Positions 53,057 through 63,654 of a stretch of DNA of 64,000 nt are shown here, in pieces. The notes beneath the pieces were generated by a model, which saw only the letters and a program-made list of their open reading frames with translations, searched no databases and was not told the origin of the DNA. Positions within the stretch are counted from its first letter, which is position 1, and every line of letters starts with the position of its first letter. Made by a program: the position numbers and the translations under genes. The DNA comes from Oryzomicrobium sp. Its GTDB lineage: Bacteria; Pseudomonadota; Gammaproteobacteria; Burkholderiales; Rhodocyclaceae. Location: the NCBI RefSeq assembly GCF_021287045.1, contig NZ_JAJTBG010000006.1:1-64000 (forward strand), written 5' to 3'.

Positions 53057-53512
53057 ATGCCGATGTTCGTCGACACCTCGCCCCCGGGCGAATGCATCTT
53101 CTGCCGTCTGGTGGCTGGCGAGATCCCCGCCTCCACGGTGTATGAGGACGACCAGACCATCGCTTTCCTCGACATCGGCCAGGTCAATCCCGGCCACGTG
53201 CTGGTGGCGATCAAGCGCCACGCCGCCACCCTGTTCGACCTGACCCCGGACGAGGCGGCCGCCGCCATGCGCACCGCCCAGCGCATCGCCCACGCCATCC
53301 AAGCCGCCTTCGATCCGCCCGGCCTGAGCCTGTTCCAGGCCAACGGGGTGGAAGGCAACCAGACCGTGTTCCACTTCCACATCCACGTCCTGCCCCGCCA
53401 CGCCGACGACGGCATCGAACTCAGCTGGCCGCGCAAGGACCCGCCCCGGGCCGCCCTGGACGATTACGCCGCCCGGCTGCGCGCCGCCCTGGGCAGCGGC
53501 CAGGGCGCGTGA
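53057..53512 (+). CDS. HIT family nucleotide-binding hydrolase
   Basis: 151 residues. CIFCRLVAGEIPASTVYEDD supplies the zinc-binding Cys pair, FLDIGQVNPGHVLVAIKRHAATLFDL the core strands, and HFHIHVLPRH the histidine-triad motif. HIT proteins hydrolyse adenosine phosphoramidate and related dinucleotide polyphosphates. GGAGAG lies 6 bp upstream of the ATG. The stop codon overlaps the start of the PAP2 gene (TGATG), so the two are translationally coupled. Confidence 0.93.
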   Translation: MPMFVDTSPPGECIFCRLVAGEIPASTVYEDDQTIAFLDIGQVNPGHVLVAIKRHAATLFDLTPDEAAAAMRTAQRIAHAIQAAFDPPGLSLFQANGVEGNQTVFHFHIHVLPRHADDGIELSWPRKDPPRAALDDYAARLRAALGSGQGA

Positions 53513-54201
53513 TGGCCGCCAGCAGCCTTCTCGCCGCCTCCGGCTCCCTGCGCGGCCGCCCCCTGCTGGCGGCCATGTTCCGCCTGTGGTGGCTGAAGGC
53601 CGCGGGCACCACGGTGTTCATCACCCTGTTCTTCGTCGCCTACGTGCACCTGCTCAAGAACCCGAGCGGCGTCGTCACCGAAATGCCGGTACTGTGGCTG
53701 GATGAGGCCGTGGGGGTGCAGACCCTGGCCCTGCCGCTGTACCTGTCGCTGTGGGTCTATGTTTCCCTGCCCACCCTGCTGCTGTTCACCTTTGCCGAAC
53801 TGGCCGCCTTCGGCCTGGCCGCAGCCCTGCTCTGCCTGTTCGGCCTGACCTGCTTCTATTTCTGGCCCACCGCCGTACCGCCGGCCAACATCGACTGGGG
53901 CCAGTACCCGGGCTTCGCCTTCATGAAAGGCATCGACGCGGCAGGAAACGCCTGCCCGTCCCTGCACGTGGCCACCGCCGTGTTTTCCGCCTGCTGGCTG
54001 CAAGCCCTGCTGCACCGCATCGAGGCCCCGGCCTGGCTCAACCAGGCCAACTGGCTGTGGTGCCTAGGCATCGCCTATTCGACCTTGGCGACCAAGCAGC
54101 ACGTGGCGGTGGACATGGTGGCCGGTATCGCCCTGGGCGGCGTGGCCGGCCTGCTGTCGCTGCGTGCCTGTGCCGACCGGCTGGCCCGCTACCGGCCGTA
54201 G
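53512..54201 (+). CDS. PAP2-superfamily membrane phosphatase/transferase
   Basis: 229 residues; the ATG at 53512 overlaps the HIT stop, and a GTG three bases earlier is a weaker alternative. About five or six membrane helices. The PAP2 C2 motif is NACPSLHVATAVF and the C3 motif STLATKQHVAVDMVAG, where the usual Arg after Ser is Thr. This variant occurs in the inositol-phosphoceramide-synthase-like branch. The Lys-x6-Arg-Pro C1 motif is not obvious. It probably acts on lipid phosphates at the inner membrane. A bidirectional terminator follows. Confidence 0.85.
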   Translation: MAASSLLAASGSLRGRPLLAAMFRLWWLKAAGTTVFITLFFVAYVHLLKNPSGVVTEMPVLWLDEAVGVQTLALPLYLSLWVYVSLPTLLLFTFAELAAFGLAAALLCLFGLTCFYFWPTAVPPANIDWGQYPGFAFMKGIDAAGNACPSLHVATAVFSACWLQALLHRIEAPAWLNQANWLWCLGIAYSTLATKQHVAVDMVAGIALGGVAGLLSLRACADRLARYRP

Positions 54202-54220
54202 CTGTTGTTCCGACTCAAAC

Positions 54221-54249
54221 AAAAAAACCCGCCAACTGGCGGGTTTTTT
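54221..54249. terminator. Bidirectional rho-independent terminator
   Basis: AACCCGCC, an AACT loop and GGCGGGTT form the stem, with a run of A on the left and a run of T on the right. It serves both the PAP2 gene (plus) and ettA (minus). Confidence 0.93.
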
Positions 54250-54275
54250 GTCGCAACGTCTGCGTACTGGCGCGA

Positions 54276-55940
<1,665 letters not shown>

Positions 55941-56087
55941 TGCGGGTTTCCGGTTGGTGCGAAAGGCGGGAATTATGGAGGAAAGCGCCGGGGGATTCAC
56001 CCCGGCCCCGCCCGCGGGGCCCGTTTCGCGCCGGCCGCCGGGGGCGCGACATTCACGCCGCGCGCCCAAACCCAAGGCAGGACGGGC

Positions 56088-56174
56088 GTTTCCGGGCAGC
56101 CTTGGACAAACACCGCCACTGGCGCGGACCTTCGGCATACCCTCGCCAGGATCGAGGACTGGCGCGGCTTTCCA
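56088..56174. repeat. Paired copies of the dispersed CTGGCGCGG/TTTCCGGGCA repeat
   Basis: The first copy has GTTTCCGGGCAG, 22 bp, GCGCGG and ACCTTCGGCATACC (56088-56132). The second has CCAGGATCGAGG, ACTGGCGCGG and CTTTCCA (56146-56174). The first aligns without gaps to the region 63558-63613, although the 22-bp spacer differs in sequence. Confidence 0.7.
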
Positions 56175-56224
56175 CGGTGCAACATGGCGGCGCCATGCCA
56201 CTCCCGCCGTCGCCCCTCCACGTT

Positions 56225-56434
56225 TCACGTTTCGCCGTCGTCCCGCGGCCCCGCCTCGTCCCGCCACGCCCCCAGACGCCGGGTGGCGGTACGCAGGACG
56301 TCGATCTGGCGTTCGAAGTTGCGGCAGCCGGAGCAGATCGCCAGATGCAGGCGCAGGGCCAGCCGGGCGGGCACGCCCAGTTCCCGCTCCTGGGCATCGG
56401 ACAGCAGCCGGGTCGCCTCCTTGCAGTTCAGCAT
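56225..56434 (-). CDS. Zinc-finger anti-sigma factor (zf-HC2 type)
   Basis: 69 residues from the ATG at 56434. It has the ZAS zinc-binding pattern His30-x3-Cys34-x2-Cys37 (HLAICSGC) after Cys4 in MLNCKEATRLLSDAQEREL. It has no membrane segment, so it would be a soluble anti-sigma factor. Its start overlaps the last codons of the ECF sigma gene by 7 bp. It probably binds that sigma factor and releases it on thiol oxidation or metal loss. Confidence 0.85.
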   Translation of the reverse strand: MLNCKEATRLLSDAQERELGVPARLALRLHLAICSGCRNFERQIDVLRTATRRLGAWRDEAGPRDDGET

Positions 56435-57015
56435 GACATTCCCCCCTCGCCGGCAAACCAGCGCTCCTGTAGGCAGAGGCGCAGGCTCATGCGCGCCCGG
56501 TGCAGAACTACCCAGCAGTTGGCCGCTGTAATCGACAATTCGCCGCAGATTTCCCGCGTATCGAAGCCCAGGTACTCCCGCATCATGAACACTCGGGCGG
56601 TGTTTTCCGGCAGGCGGGTCAAGCACAGCCGAAACACCTCCCAGAATTCGGCCCGGGACAGGGCCGCTTCCGGATCGCCCCAGGCCGCCGGGCGCTCCTC
56701 GGCGCGCCAGTGCCCGTCGGAACGGAACAGGTCGTCGAAGGCGTCCTCGGGAATCTCGTCGATCTCGGCCAGGGGCTGGGGCTGGCGCACCCGCTGGCGG
56801 ATGGCGTCCACGATCTTGTGGCGCAGGATGCCGAACACCCAGGTGCTCCACTGGGCCCGGCCGGCGAACCCGGCGCCGTCGCGGCAGGCGGCCAGCAGGG
56901 TTTCCTGCACCGCATCCTCGGCCGCCGCCTCGTCGCGCAGTTGCAGCACGGCAAAGCGCAGCAGGTCGCGGCGCAGCCCGACCAGGTCCGCAGCAGCAGG
57001 CGCCGGAACGCTCAT
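56428..57015 (-). CDS. ECF-family RNA polymerase sigma factor
   Basis: 195 residues from the ATG at 57015. Region 2 is recognisable: RRDLLRFAVLQLRDEAAAEDAVQETLLAACR and STWVFGILRHKIVDAIRQ. Region 4 includes LPENTARVFMMREYLGFDTREICGELSITAANCWVVLHRARMSLRLCL. It overlaps the redoxin gene upstream by 4 bp and the zinc-finger gene downstream by 7 bp. The layout (redoxin, sigma, ZAS anti-sigma) suggests an oxidative or thiol stress regulon that includes its own operon. Confidence 0.92.
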   Translation of the reverse strand: MSVPAPAAADLVGLRRDLLRFAVLQLRDEAAAEDAVQETLLAACRDGAGFAGRAQWSTWVFGILRHKIVDAIRQRVRQPQPLAEIDEIPEDAFDDLFRSDGHWRAEERPAAWGDPEAALSRAEFWEVFRLCLTRLPENTARVFMMREYLGFDTREICGELSITAANCWVVLHRARMSLRLCLQERWFAGEGGMSC

Positions 57016-57554
57016 GCCTCGCCCCGGGCCGGGTAGTCCTTGGCGATGACGAAATCCAGGGCCTTGAGCACGTCGGCGAACCCCGGCCGGGCAAAGGGCA
57101 TGGTCTGGATGGCCGCCCAGTAAAGAGTGCCGTCGGGGCGCACCAGAAAGAGACCAGGCTCGGTGAACAGGGCCGGCTCCTCGATGCCGATGGAGGTAGC
57201 GCCTCGGCCGGTGGAAACGTACAGCCCCCAGGCCCGGCCGGTGGCGATGGACAGGCCGTAACCCAGGGCCAGGCCCTCCAGCCGCCATTCCCGGTGCGTA
57301 TCCCGGGCCCGGGCTTCGTCGTCGGCGGAAACGGCCAGCACGTCCACGCCCCGGGCGGCGAATTCGGGGAGGAGGCGGACCAGCTCCTGGAGATAGGCGC
57401 GGCAGATGGGGCAGTGGCGCCCCCGGTAGGCCACCACCAGGGTGAAACGTTCCGGGCGCCGGTCGGCAAGGCGCCAGAGGGAACCGTCCACCGTCGCTAC
57501 GGCCAGGTCGGGCACGGGGTGGCGGGGCATGGGACGAGGGCAAAGATCGGTCAT
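57012..57554 (-). CDS. Redoxin/peroxiredoxin-like AhpC-TSA family protein
   Basis: 180 residues from the ATG at 57554, where GGAG lies 7 bp upstream; an ATG at 57572 is the alternative. Thioredoxin fold: FTLVVAYRGRHCPICRAYLQELVRLLPEF contains a Cys-Pro-Ile-Cys pair in the place of the peroxidatic loop. VDVLAVSADDEARARDTHREW and LGYGLSIATGRAWGLYVS are typical of the peroxiredoxin-like AhpC/TSA group. It probably reduces peroxides or acts as a thiol reductase in the cytoplasm. It is the first gene of the operon with an ECF sigma and an anti-sigma factor (4-bp overlap). Confidence 0.85.
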   Translation of the reverse strand: MTDLCPRPMPRHPVPDLAVATVDGSLWRLADRRPERFTLVVAYRGRHCPICRAYLQELVRLLPEFAARGVDVLAVSADDEARARDTHREWRLEGLALGYGLSIATGRAWGLYVSTGRGATSIGIEEPALFTEPGLFLVRPDGTLYWAAIQTMPFARPGFADVLKALDFVIAKDYPARGEA

Positions 57555-57779
57555 CGAGGGGCTCCGTGGCATTGTCGTCAGGGGCGCGCGGCAGAAGGCC
57601 GGCGCCGCCCGTTTGGAGAGGCTAAATCAATCTGTCGTTCCCCCGGCGCAATTCCTTACACCCTGCCAGCGGCGAGATGGCGCCCCCCCCGTGTACCGCC
57701 CTTTGCCCTCCCTCGGCGCATTGGGCACAATCCTGCCCTCGCGGCGCCGTGGGTGCCGACCGTCTTTTGTGATTGCGCC

Positions 57780-58568
57780 ATGACCCTGCCCGCCGACACC
57801 TTCGCCCCCCTGGCCTCCCGGGAGCTGCAAACCTACGCCGCTCGCCTCGTCCAGGATGCTTTCGCCCGCCTGTTCCGCCTATCCCTGGAAGGCAGCGAGG
57901 CGGAGTGGCGCGCCGGCGCCCAGGAAATCGCCGCCCGTGCCGAGGAATGGATCGCCGCCGCCGAGGGCGGCCGTGACGGGGAGGCCGGCATCCTGCGCCG
58001 CGCCATGCTGCTGGCCGGCCTGGACCAATGGGGCCTGGCCTACGCCCAGATCTTCGGCCCCTCGGCCATGGCCGGGCTGACCGAGCTGGTCGGTCTGCTG
58101 CGCGACGCCCTGGACCCGGCCAGCGAGGGCCGCTGTCAGGCCGCCTTCAGCGCCCTTCAGGACAACGAGGGCGATGCCATCGACTTCAAGGTCGGGCTGC
58201 GCCGCGACCTGCACCTGACCATCTGGCACGCCATGATCGCCAGCGAGGAGCGGGACGAAGCGTTCGCCATCCTCAGCCAGCTGGGCGGCATGATGGCAGC
58301 CCTGACCCGGACCATGCCGGAAGTGGGCTGGCGGCTGGTGGCCGATGCCCTGGCCCACATCCAGATCCGCTGCCTGGCCCATCGGCTGGCCAGCGACGGC
58401 CTGGGCCAGGAAACCACCCAGGCGCTGTTCGGCGCGCTCAGCCGGGAACTGCCGAAACCCCAGTGGGAGCAGATCATGGCCCAGGCCACCCAAGCCGTGC
58501 TGGGCTGGCAGGAGGCCAGCCGCGGCGCCGCCGGGGAGGCCGGCGCCGCAGGCCAGACCCTGCACTGA
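57780..58568 (+). CDS. Hypothetical helical protein
   Basis: 262 residues from the ATG at 57780; upstream in-frame sequence overlaps the divergent redoxin gene and is rejected. All-helical, acidic, Ala/Leu-rich, with no signal peptide or membrane helix. Segments such as LQTYAARLVQDAFARLFRLSLEGSEAE, ILRRAMLLAGLDQWGLAYAQIFG and MIASEERDEAFAILSQLGGMM suggest helical repeats. No catalytic motif is evident and I do not recognise the family. It is convergent with the bactofilin gene. Confidence 0.7.
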   Translation: MTLPADTFAPLASRELQTYAARLVQDAFARLFRLSLEGSEAEWRAGAQEIAARAEEWIAAAEGGRDGEAGILRRAMLLAGLDQWGLAYAQIFGPSAMAGLTELVGLLRDALDPASEGRCQAAFSALQDNEGDAIDFKVGLRRDLHLTIWHAMIASEERDEAFAILSQLGGMMAALTRTMPEVGWRLVADALAHIQIRCLAHRLASDGLGQETTQALFGALSRELPKPQWEQIMAQATQAVLGWQEASRGAAGEAGAAGQTLH

Positions 58569-58610
58569 CCCCGGCCCCGCCCGGCCCGGGCGGGAGCAGC
58601 GGGGCGCCCG

Positions 58611-59276
58611 TCACGCATCCGTGCCGGCCTTGGCCGAACCTGCGGCCGGAGCGGACGGCGAAAGGCTCGAAACGGACGCACCGGCGGAAGCGGCCCGGGT
58701 CAGTACCGGGGTGTCGGCGTCTAGGGACTTGATGTCGCCGGACAGCTCGCCGCCCTCGTCGATGAGAATCTTGCCGTAGCGGATGGTGCCGCTGACCCGG
58801 CCGGTTTCATGGATCACCAGTTGCTGGCGGGCGGTCAGTTCGCCCTCGAAGGTGCCGTACACCTCGGCCACGTCGATGCTCACCTTGCCGCTGAACACCC
58901 CCTTTTCGGCGATGTGCATGACCCGGCTGTCCATGGTGGCCTCGACCCGGCCTTCCACCACCAGGGTGTCGCAGTCGAGGATTTCCGCCCCCTTCAGCTT
59001 CACGTCGGGGCCGACGATCAGGCGGTTGCCGCCCACTGCGTCGGTCAGCCCCGGCTTGGCGGCGGACTTGCCCGCATCGGCCGCATTCAGGGGGCTGCTG
59101 GCGGTGGCCGGCCCGGCGGGAGCGCGCCCGGGAGTGCCGAGGGGCGCCAGGCCGACCGGCGCCGCCACCGCAGCGCCAGAGGCGCCGGACAGGCGGGTGT
59201 CCCGGGGGGCCAGGGCGTCGTTGCGCAGGGGGGCGGTTTCCTCGCGTTTGCCGAAGAAGCTTTGCTTGTTGAGCAT
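58611..59276 (-). CDS. Bactofilin
   Basis: 221 residues. A Pro/Ala-rich N-terminal tail of about 80 residues precedes the bactofilin beta-helix (about 84-190): LIVGPDVKLKGAEILDCDTLVVEGRVEATMDSR, GVFSGKVSIDVAEVYGTFEGEL and GRVSGTIRYGKILIDEGGELSGD. The C-terminal tail is disordered. Bactofilins polymerise without nucleotide and organise cell shape, stalks or polar proteins. Often they neighbour an M23 peptidase; none is present here. Confidence 0.92.
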   Translation of the reverse strand: MLNKQSFFGKREETAPLRNDALAPRDTRLSGASGAAVAAPVGLAPLGTPGRAPAGPATASSPLNAADAGKSAAKPGLTDAVGGNRLIVGPDVKLKGAEILDCDTLVVEGRVEATMDSRVMHIAEKGVFSGKVSIDVAEVYGTFEGELTARQQLVIHETGRVSGTIRYGKILIDEGGELSGDIKSLDADTPVLTRAASAGASVSSLSPSAPAAGSAKAGTDA

Positions 59277-59666
59277 GGAAGGTCCTTAAGGTGGAGTGGC
59301 AAAGTCGAACCGTCGCGGCAGCCGCCGCAACGCCATCCCGACCTATGGCAAGCAGCGTGCCACTTCACGCCAAGCCCCGCGTTTACAGCGGTTCACCTCA
59401 CGATTGCCACCCGATCGCCGACGATAGGCGCAAATAGTGTCGGGCCAGCCCGACGCCGAATCCATGCATCCGGCCTAGTTGCTGTTTTTTCGCGGATTTT
59501 CCTGTCGGGCCGGAGCGACAGACAGAACGTTCACGACCGCCGGGGCGCCTCGCCCCCGGGCGCCGCCCCGATCCAGAACAAAAAAGAAACGGCCACGGGG
59601 GCTGACGCAGCCGTGGCCGAATAACTACCGAGGGACACAACTAATCGGTCGGATGCGACCTTCGGG
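59277..59666. other. Intergenic region containing the icmF terminator
   Basis: 390 bp between icmF and the bactofilin gene, both on the minus strand. It contains the icmF terminator and should contain the bactofilin promoter. No gene is visible. Confidence 0.55.
59578..59619 (-). terminator. Rho-independent terminator of icmF
   Basis: On the minus strand CGGCCACGG (59619-59611), a 12-nt loop and CCGTGGCCG (59598-59590) are followed by TTTCTTTTTT. It lies about 48 bp after the icmF stop. Confidence 0.88.
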
Positions 59667-62600
59667 TCACATGTTGCGCCGGTACTGGCCGCCCACGTCG
59701 TAGAGGGCGGTGGTGATCTGCCCCAGGGAACAGACCTGGACCGCATCCACCAGCACCTCGAACAGGTTGCCGTTGGCGATGGCCGTCTGTTGCAGACGTT
59801 CCAGCATGGGGCCGGATTGGGCCTGGTGGCGGGACTGGAAGTCGCGCAGGCGCTGGATCTGGGACTGCTTTTCCTCCTCGGTGGAACGGGCCAGCTCGAT
59901 CTCCACCTGGGCGCTGCCCTTGGGATTGAGGAAGGTGTTTACGCCGATGAGGGGCAGGGAGCCATCGTGCTTCTTGTGCTCGTAGTGCAGCGACTCCTCC
60001 TGGATCTTGCCGCGCTGGTAGCCGGTTTCCATGGCGCCGAGCACCCCGCCGCGGGCGGCGATGGCCTCGAACTCCTTGAGCACCGCCTCTTCCACCAGGT
60101 CGGTCAGCTCGTCCATGATAAAGGCGCCCTGGTTGGGGTTCTCGTTCTTGGCCACGCCCCATTCCCGGTTGATGATGAGCTGGATGGCCATGGCGCGGCG
60201 CACCGACTCCTCGGTCGGGGTGGTGATGGCCTCGTCGTAGGCGTTGGTGTGCAGGGAGTTGCAGTTGTCGTAGATGGCGATCAGGGCCTGCAACGTGGTG
60301 CGGATGTCGTTGAAATCCATCTCCTGGGCGTGGAGCGACCGGCCCGAGGTCTGGATGTGGTACTTGAGTTTCTGGCTGCGCTCGTTGGCGCCGTACTTGT
60401 TCTTCATCGCCACGGCCCAGATGCGCCGGGCCACCCGACCGATCACCGAGTATTCCGGGTCCATGCCGTTGCTGAAGAAGAACGACAGGTTGGGGGCGAA
60501 GTCGTCGATGTGCATGCCCCGGGCCAGGTAGCTCTCCACGTAGGTGAAGCCGTTGGCCAGGGTGAAGGCCAGCTGGGAGATGGGGTTCGCGCCCGCCTCG
60601 GCGATGTGGTAGCCGGAGATCGACACCGAGTAGAAGTTCTGCACCTTGTTGTGCACGAAGAACTCCTGGATGTCGCCCATCATCTTCAGGGCGAACTCGG
60701 TGGAGAAGATGCAGGTGTTCTGGCCCTGGTCTTCCTTGAGGATGTCGGCCTGCACGGTGCCGCGCACGGTGGACAGCACCCACTCGCGGATCTTCTCGGC
60801 CTCGTCCTCGGTGGGCGCACGGCCGTTGTCGGCCTTGAACTTGTCGATCTGCTGGGCGATGGCGGTGTTGAAGAACATCGCCAGGATGATCGGCGCCGGG
60901 CCGTTGATCGTCATCGACACCGAGGTGGACGGGGCGCACAGGTCGAAGCCGTCGTAGAGCACCTTCATGTCGTCCAGGGTGGCGATGGACACGCCGGAGT
61001 TGCCGATCTTGCCGTAGATGTCGGGGCGCTCGTCCGGGTCGCAGCCGTACAGGGTGACCGAGTCGAAGGCCGTCGACAGGCGGTGGGCCGGCATGCCCTC
61101 GGACACCTTCTTGAAGCGGCGGTTGGTGCGGAAGGCGTCGCCCTCGCCGGCGAACATGCGGGTCGGGTCCTCGCCCTCGCGCTTGAAGGCGAACACGCCG
61201 GCGGTGTAGGGGAAGGAGCCGGGCACGTTCTCGCGCATCAGGAAGCGCAGCACCTCGCCGTCGTCGCCGAACTTGGGCAGCACCACCTTCTTGATCTTGG
61301 TGCCGGAGAGGGATTCGGAGACCAGCTTGGTGCGGATTTCCTTGTCGCGGATCTTCACCACGTACTCGTCGCCGGAATAGGCCTGTTGCATCTCGGGCCA
61401 CTGCTCCAGCAGCTTCTTGGCCTTGGGATCGAGCTGGCCGTCCTTCCAGGTCAGCACCTCGTCCACGTCGGCCACCGGCTTGTCACAGCCCTTGAGCAGA
61501 TCGCGGGAGATGCGCAGGGACTGGCGTTCCCGGGCCAGCTTGACCTGCTCGTCGGTGTGGGCGTGGTAGCCGCGCAGGGTCTCGGCGATCTCGGCCAGGT
61601 AGCGCACCCGCTTGGGCGGCACGATGGCCTGCTGGTAGGAGGACTGCTTGACCGCCACCTTGGGCAGTTTGCCCGGCTGGAGGGTCAGCCCCAACTCGGC
61701 CAGGCGCTCGATGAGAGCCTGGTACAGGGCGGTGACGCCGTCGTCGTTGAAGTGGGCGGCCATGGTGCCGAACACGGGCATGGCGTCGGTGGGCTCGGCG
61801 AAGCGCTCCCGGTTGCGCTGGTACTGCTTGCGCACGTCGCGCAGGGCATCCTCGGCGCCCTTGCGGTCGAACTTGTTGATGGCCACGAAGTCGGCGAAGT
61901 CGAGCATGTCGATCTTCTCCAGTTGGCTGGCGGCGCCGAACTCGGGGGTCATCACGTACAGCGAAGCGTCCACGTGGGGGACGATGGCGGCGTCGCCCTG
62001 GCCGATGCCGGAGGTCTCGACGATGAGCAGGTCGAAGCCGGACACCTTGCAGGCGGCGATCACCTCGGGCAGGGCGGCGGAAATCTCGCTGCCGGTGTCC
62101 CGGGTGGCCAGGGAGCGCATGTAGATGTTGGCCCCCTCGATGGCGTTCATGCGGATGCGGTCGCCCAGCAGGGCACCGCCGGTGCGCTTGCGCGACGGGT
62201 CGATGGAGACGATGCCGAGCTTGAGCTGGTCGTCCTGGTCGAGGCGGAAGCGGCGCACCAGCTCGTCGGTGAGCGACGATTTACCGGCGCCGCCGGTGCC
62301 GGTGATGCCCAGGGTCGGCGTGGCGGTCTGGGCGGCAGCCTCGCGCAGGGCGGCCTTCACATCCTCGCCGTAGGCGCCGTTCTCCAGGGCGGTGATGACC
62401 TTGGCCAGGGTGCGCCGGTCGCCGGAGCGCAGCCCGGCCAGCACGGCCTCGACGCCCTGGGGCGCGGCGGCGGTCAGGTCGTAGTCGGAGGTTTCCACCA
62501 CCTCGTTGATCATGCCCTGCAAACCCAGGGACTGGCCGTCGCCGGGGGAGTAGATGCGGGTCACGCCGTAGTCGTGCAGCTCGGAAATCTCGGAGGGCAC

Positions 62601-62933
62601 GATCACCCCGCCGCCGCCGCCGAACACCTTGATGTTCTCGCCGCCGTGCTGGCGCAGCAGGTCGATCATGTACTTGAAGTACTCGACATGACCGCCCTGG
62701 TAGGAGGTGATGGCGATGCCCTGCACGTCTTCCTGCAGCGCCGCGTTGACGATGTCGCCCACGGACCGGTTGTGCCCCAGGTGGATCACCTCGGCGCCGG
62801 TGGATTGCAGGATGCGGCGCATGATGTTGATCGAGGCGTCGTGGCCGTCGAACAGGGCGGCGGCGGTGACGAAGCGCACCTTGTGGCGGGGCTTGTAGGG
62901 GACGAGCTTGTGGGCAACGGAAAGGTCGGTCAT
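59667..62933 (-). CDS. icmF: Fused isobutyryl-CoA mutase IcmF
   Basis: 1088 residues from the ATG at 62933; an earlier start adds 18 residues. The IcmF domain order is clear. First, an N-terminal B12-binding domain with the cobalt-ligand His31 in [14 protein letters not shown] and the [13 protein letters not shown] loop. Second, a MeaB-like G-protein domain with Walker [10 protein letters not shown] (212-220), the [20 protein letters not shown] segment and [15 protein letters not shown]. Third, the TIM-barrel mutase half with [27 protein letters not shown] and [16 protein letters not shown]. IcmF interconverts isobutyryl-CoA and butyryl-CoA, with side activity on isovaleryl/pivalyl-CoA, and its G-domain loads and protects the cofactor. 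It links valine catabolism to beta-oxidation and PHA. No B12 gene is adjacent. Confidence 0.95.
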   Translation of the reverse strand: MTDLSVAHKLVPYKPRHKVRFVTAAALFDGHDASINIMRRILQSTGAEVIHLGHNRSVGDIVNAALQEDVQGIAITSYQGGHVEYFKYMIDLLRQHGGENIKVFGGGGGVIVPSEISELHDYGVTRIYSPGDGQSLGLQGMINEVVETSDYDLTAAAPQGVEAVLAGLRSGDRRTLAKVITALENGAYGEDVKAALREAAAQTATPTLGITGTGGAGKSSLTDELVRRFRLDQDDQLKLGIVSIDPSRKRTGGALLGDRIRMNAIEGANIYMRSLATRDTGSEISAALPEVIAACKVSGFDLLIVETSGIGQGDAAIVPHVDASLYVMTPEFGAASQLEKIDMLDFADFVAINKFDRKGAEDALRDVRKQYQRNRERFAEPTDAMPVFGTMAAHFNDDGVTALYQALIERLAELGLTLQPGKLPKVAVKQSSYQQAIVPPKRVRYLAEIAETLRGYHAHTDEQVKLARERQSLRISRDLLKGCDKPVADVDEVLTWKDGQLDPKAKKLLEQWPEMQQAYSGDEYVVKIRDKEIRTKLVSESLSGTKIKKVVLPKFGDDGEVLRFLMRENVPGSFPYTAGVFAFKREGEDPTRMFAGEGDAFRTNRRFKKVSEGMPAHRLSTAFDSVTLYGCDPDERPDIYGKIGNSGVSIATLDDMKVLYDGFDLCAPSTSVSMTINGPAPIILAMFFNTAIAQQIDKFKADNGRAPTEDEAEKIREWVLSTVRGTVQADILKEDQGQNTCIFSTEFALKMMGDIQEFFVHNKVQNFYSVSISGYHIAEAGANPISQLAFTLANGFTYVESYLARGMHIDDFAPNLSFFFSNGMDPEYSVIGRVARRIWAVAMKNKYGANERSQKLKYHIQTSGRSLHAQEMDFNDIRTTLQALIAIYDNCNSLHTNAYDEAITTPTEESVRRAMAIQLIINREWGVAKNENPNQGAFIMDELTDLVEEAVLKEFEAIAARGGVLGAMETGYQRGKIQEESLHYEHKKHDGSLPLIGVNTFLNPKGSAQVEIELARSTEEEKQSQIQRLRDFQSRHQAQSGPMLERLQQTAIANGNLFEVLVDAVQVCSLGQITTALYDVGGQYRRNM

Positions 62934-63048
62934 GGGCGAGGTTCCGGAAGGCAAGCACTGCGGTCGAACCGGGCCGCCATCCTGCACGGGGCGGCCGCAA
63001 CGGGCGGGCCCGGGAAATCCGGGCCGGAGAGTGATGGCACCTTAGCTA

Positions 63049-63064
63049 ACGTTGACGTCAACGT
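63049..63064. promoter_or_regulatory. Perfect 16-bp operator-like palindrome upstream of icmF
   Basis: ACGTTGACGTCAACGT is a perfect dyad. An extra half-site GTCAAC overlaps it at 63063-63068. It lies 116 bp upstream of the icmF start. The TTGACGTCAA centre resembles sites described for MerR-type LiuR regulators of branched-chain acyl-CoA genes, from memory; the matching regulator is not in the window. Confidence 0.6.
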
Positions 63065-63130
63065 CAACTTAACCGAATCGCAAGCCATCGCTCTTACTGC
63101 AACCCAGGCCCGGCGCGGTTGGGGTAGTTT

Positions 63131-63421
63131 TCAGGGAGTCGGGGTCAGGCCCGAACCGTGATGGGGCGCGGTACGGCCGGCCGGCGCATGGCCGTGGTCG
63201 GCCTGGGGGCGCTGGGGCAGCATGAACCAGGTGAGCAGGCTGGAGCCGGCGCAGATCAGCCAGAACAGGAAGAAGCCCAGGGAATAGGTGGCGTAGGACG
63301 ACATTTCCACCGTCCCGCCGAGGAAGTACAGCTGCTGCGGGTTGATCACCCAAAAGAAGAGGAATTCGGCGACCGCCGCGGCAACGAAGGATGGCCACAG
63401 CACCCAGATGACCTTGTTCAT
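63131..63421 (-). CDS. Small two-helix membrane protein, unknown function
   Basis: 96 residues from the ATG at 63421, with GGGAGG 7 bp upstream. Two hydrophobic segments (VIWVLWPSFVAAAVAEFLFFWVI and TYSLGFFLFWLICAGSSLLTWFML) make two membrane helices. The C-terminus is polar and His-rich (QADHGHAPAGRTAPHHGSG). I do not recognise it; the layout resembles small proteins of respiratory or transport modules. It is upstream of icmF on the same strand but separated from it by the palindrome and about 200 bp. Confidence 0.75.
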   Translation of the reverse strand: MNKVIWVLWPSFVAAAVAEFLFFWVINPQQLYFLGGTVEMSSYATYSLGFFLFWLICAGSSLLTWFMLPQRPQADHGHAPAGRTAPHHGSGLTPTP

Positions 63422-63536
63422 GGAACGCCTCCCGTCAGGTTGTGGGGTACTGGGTATGACCGGGCAGGCGGCGCGGAAGTTGCGCGCGACGCTGCCGATC
63501 CGGCAACGATTGGACGGCTCCCGAAAAGCGGCCAAG

Positions 63537-63638
63537 CCAAACCCCGCGCCAGATAATGGTTTCCGGGCAGTGGCTGCAAAGAACAAGGCAGGGCGCGGCT
63601 TTCCAGGCACACCTGCTGGAAAGGCCCACCCTGCCTTG
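63537..63638. repeat. Head-to-head dispersed repeats forming a terminator-like hairpin
   Basis: An inverted copy (AAACCCCGCGCCAG ... GGTTTCCGGGCA, 63537-63569) is followed by a forward part (GGGCGCGGCTTTCCAGGCAC, 63591-63610). The forward part folds with downstream DNA: CAAGGCAGGG (63584-63593) pairs with CCCTGCCTTG (63629-63638), and CTTTCCAG (63599-63606) with CTGGAAAG (63616-63623). On the minus strand it starts 17 bp past the stop of the flavin-binding gene and is followed by TTCTTTG, so it may serve as that gene's terminator. Confidence 0.7.
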
Positions 63639-63654
63639 GCTTCCGGCCGGTGCC

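Noticed and set aside
53512-54201. Calling the PAP2 protein a standard undecaprenyl-diphosphatase
   Set aside because: The C1 motif is not visible and the C3 motif has Thr in place of the usual Arg, so a specific substrate claim is not supported.
59790-63161. Reading frame of over 1100 codons on the plus strand opposite icmF (and similarly long ones opposite 2229-5156 and 5416-9042)
   Set aside because: In very GC-rich DNA, frames antisense to real genes stay open because stop codons are AT-rich. The translations are Gly/His/Gln/Val-rich low-complexity and match nothing, while the opposite strand encodes clear enzymes.
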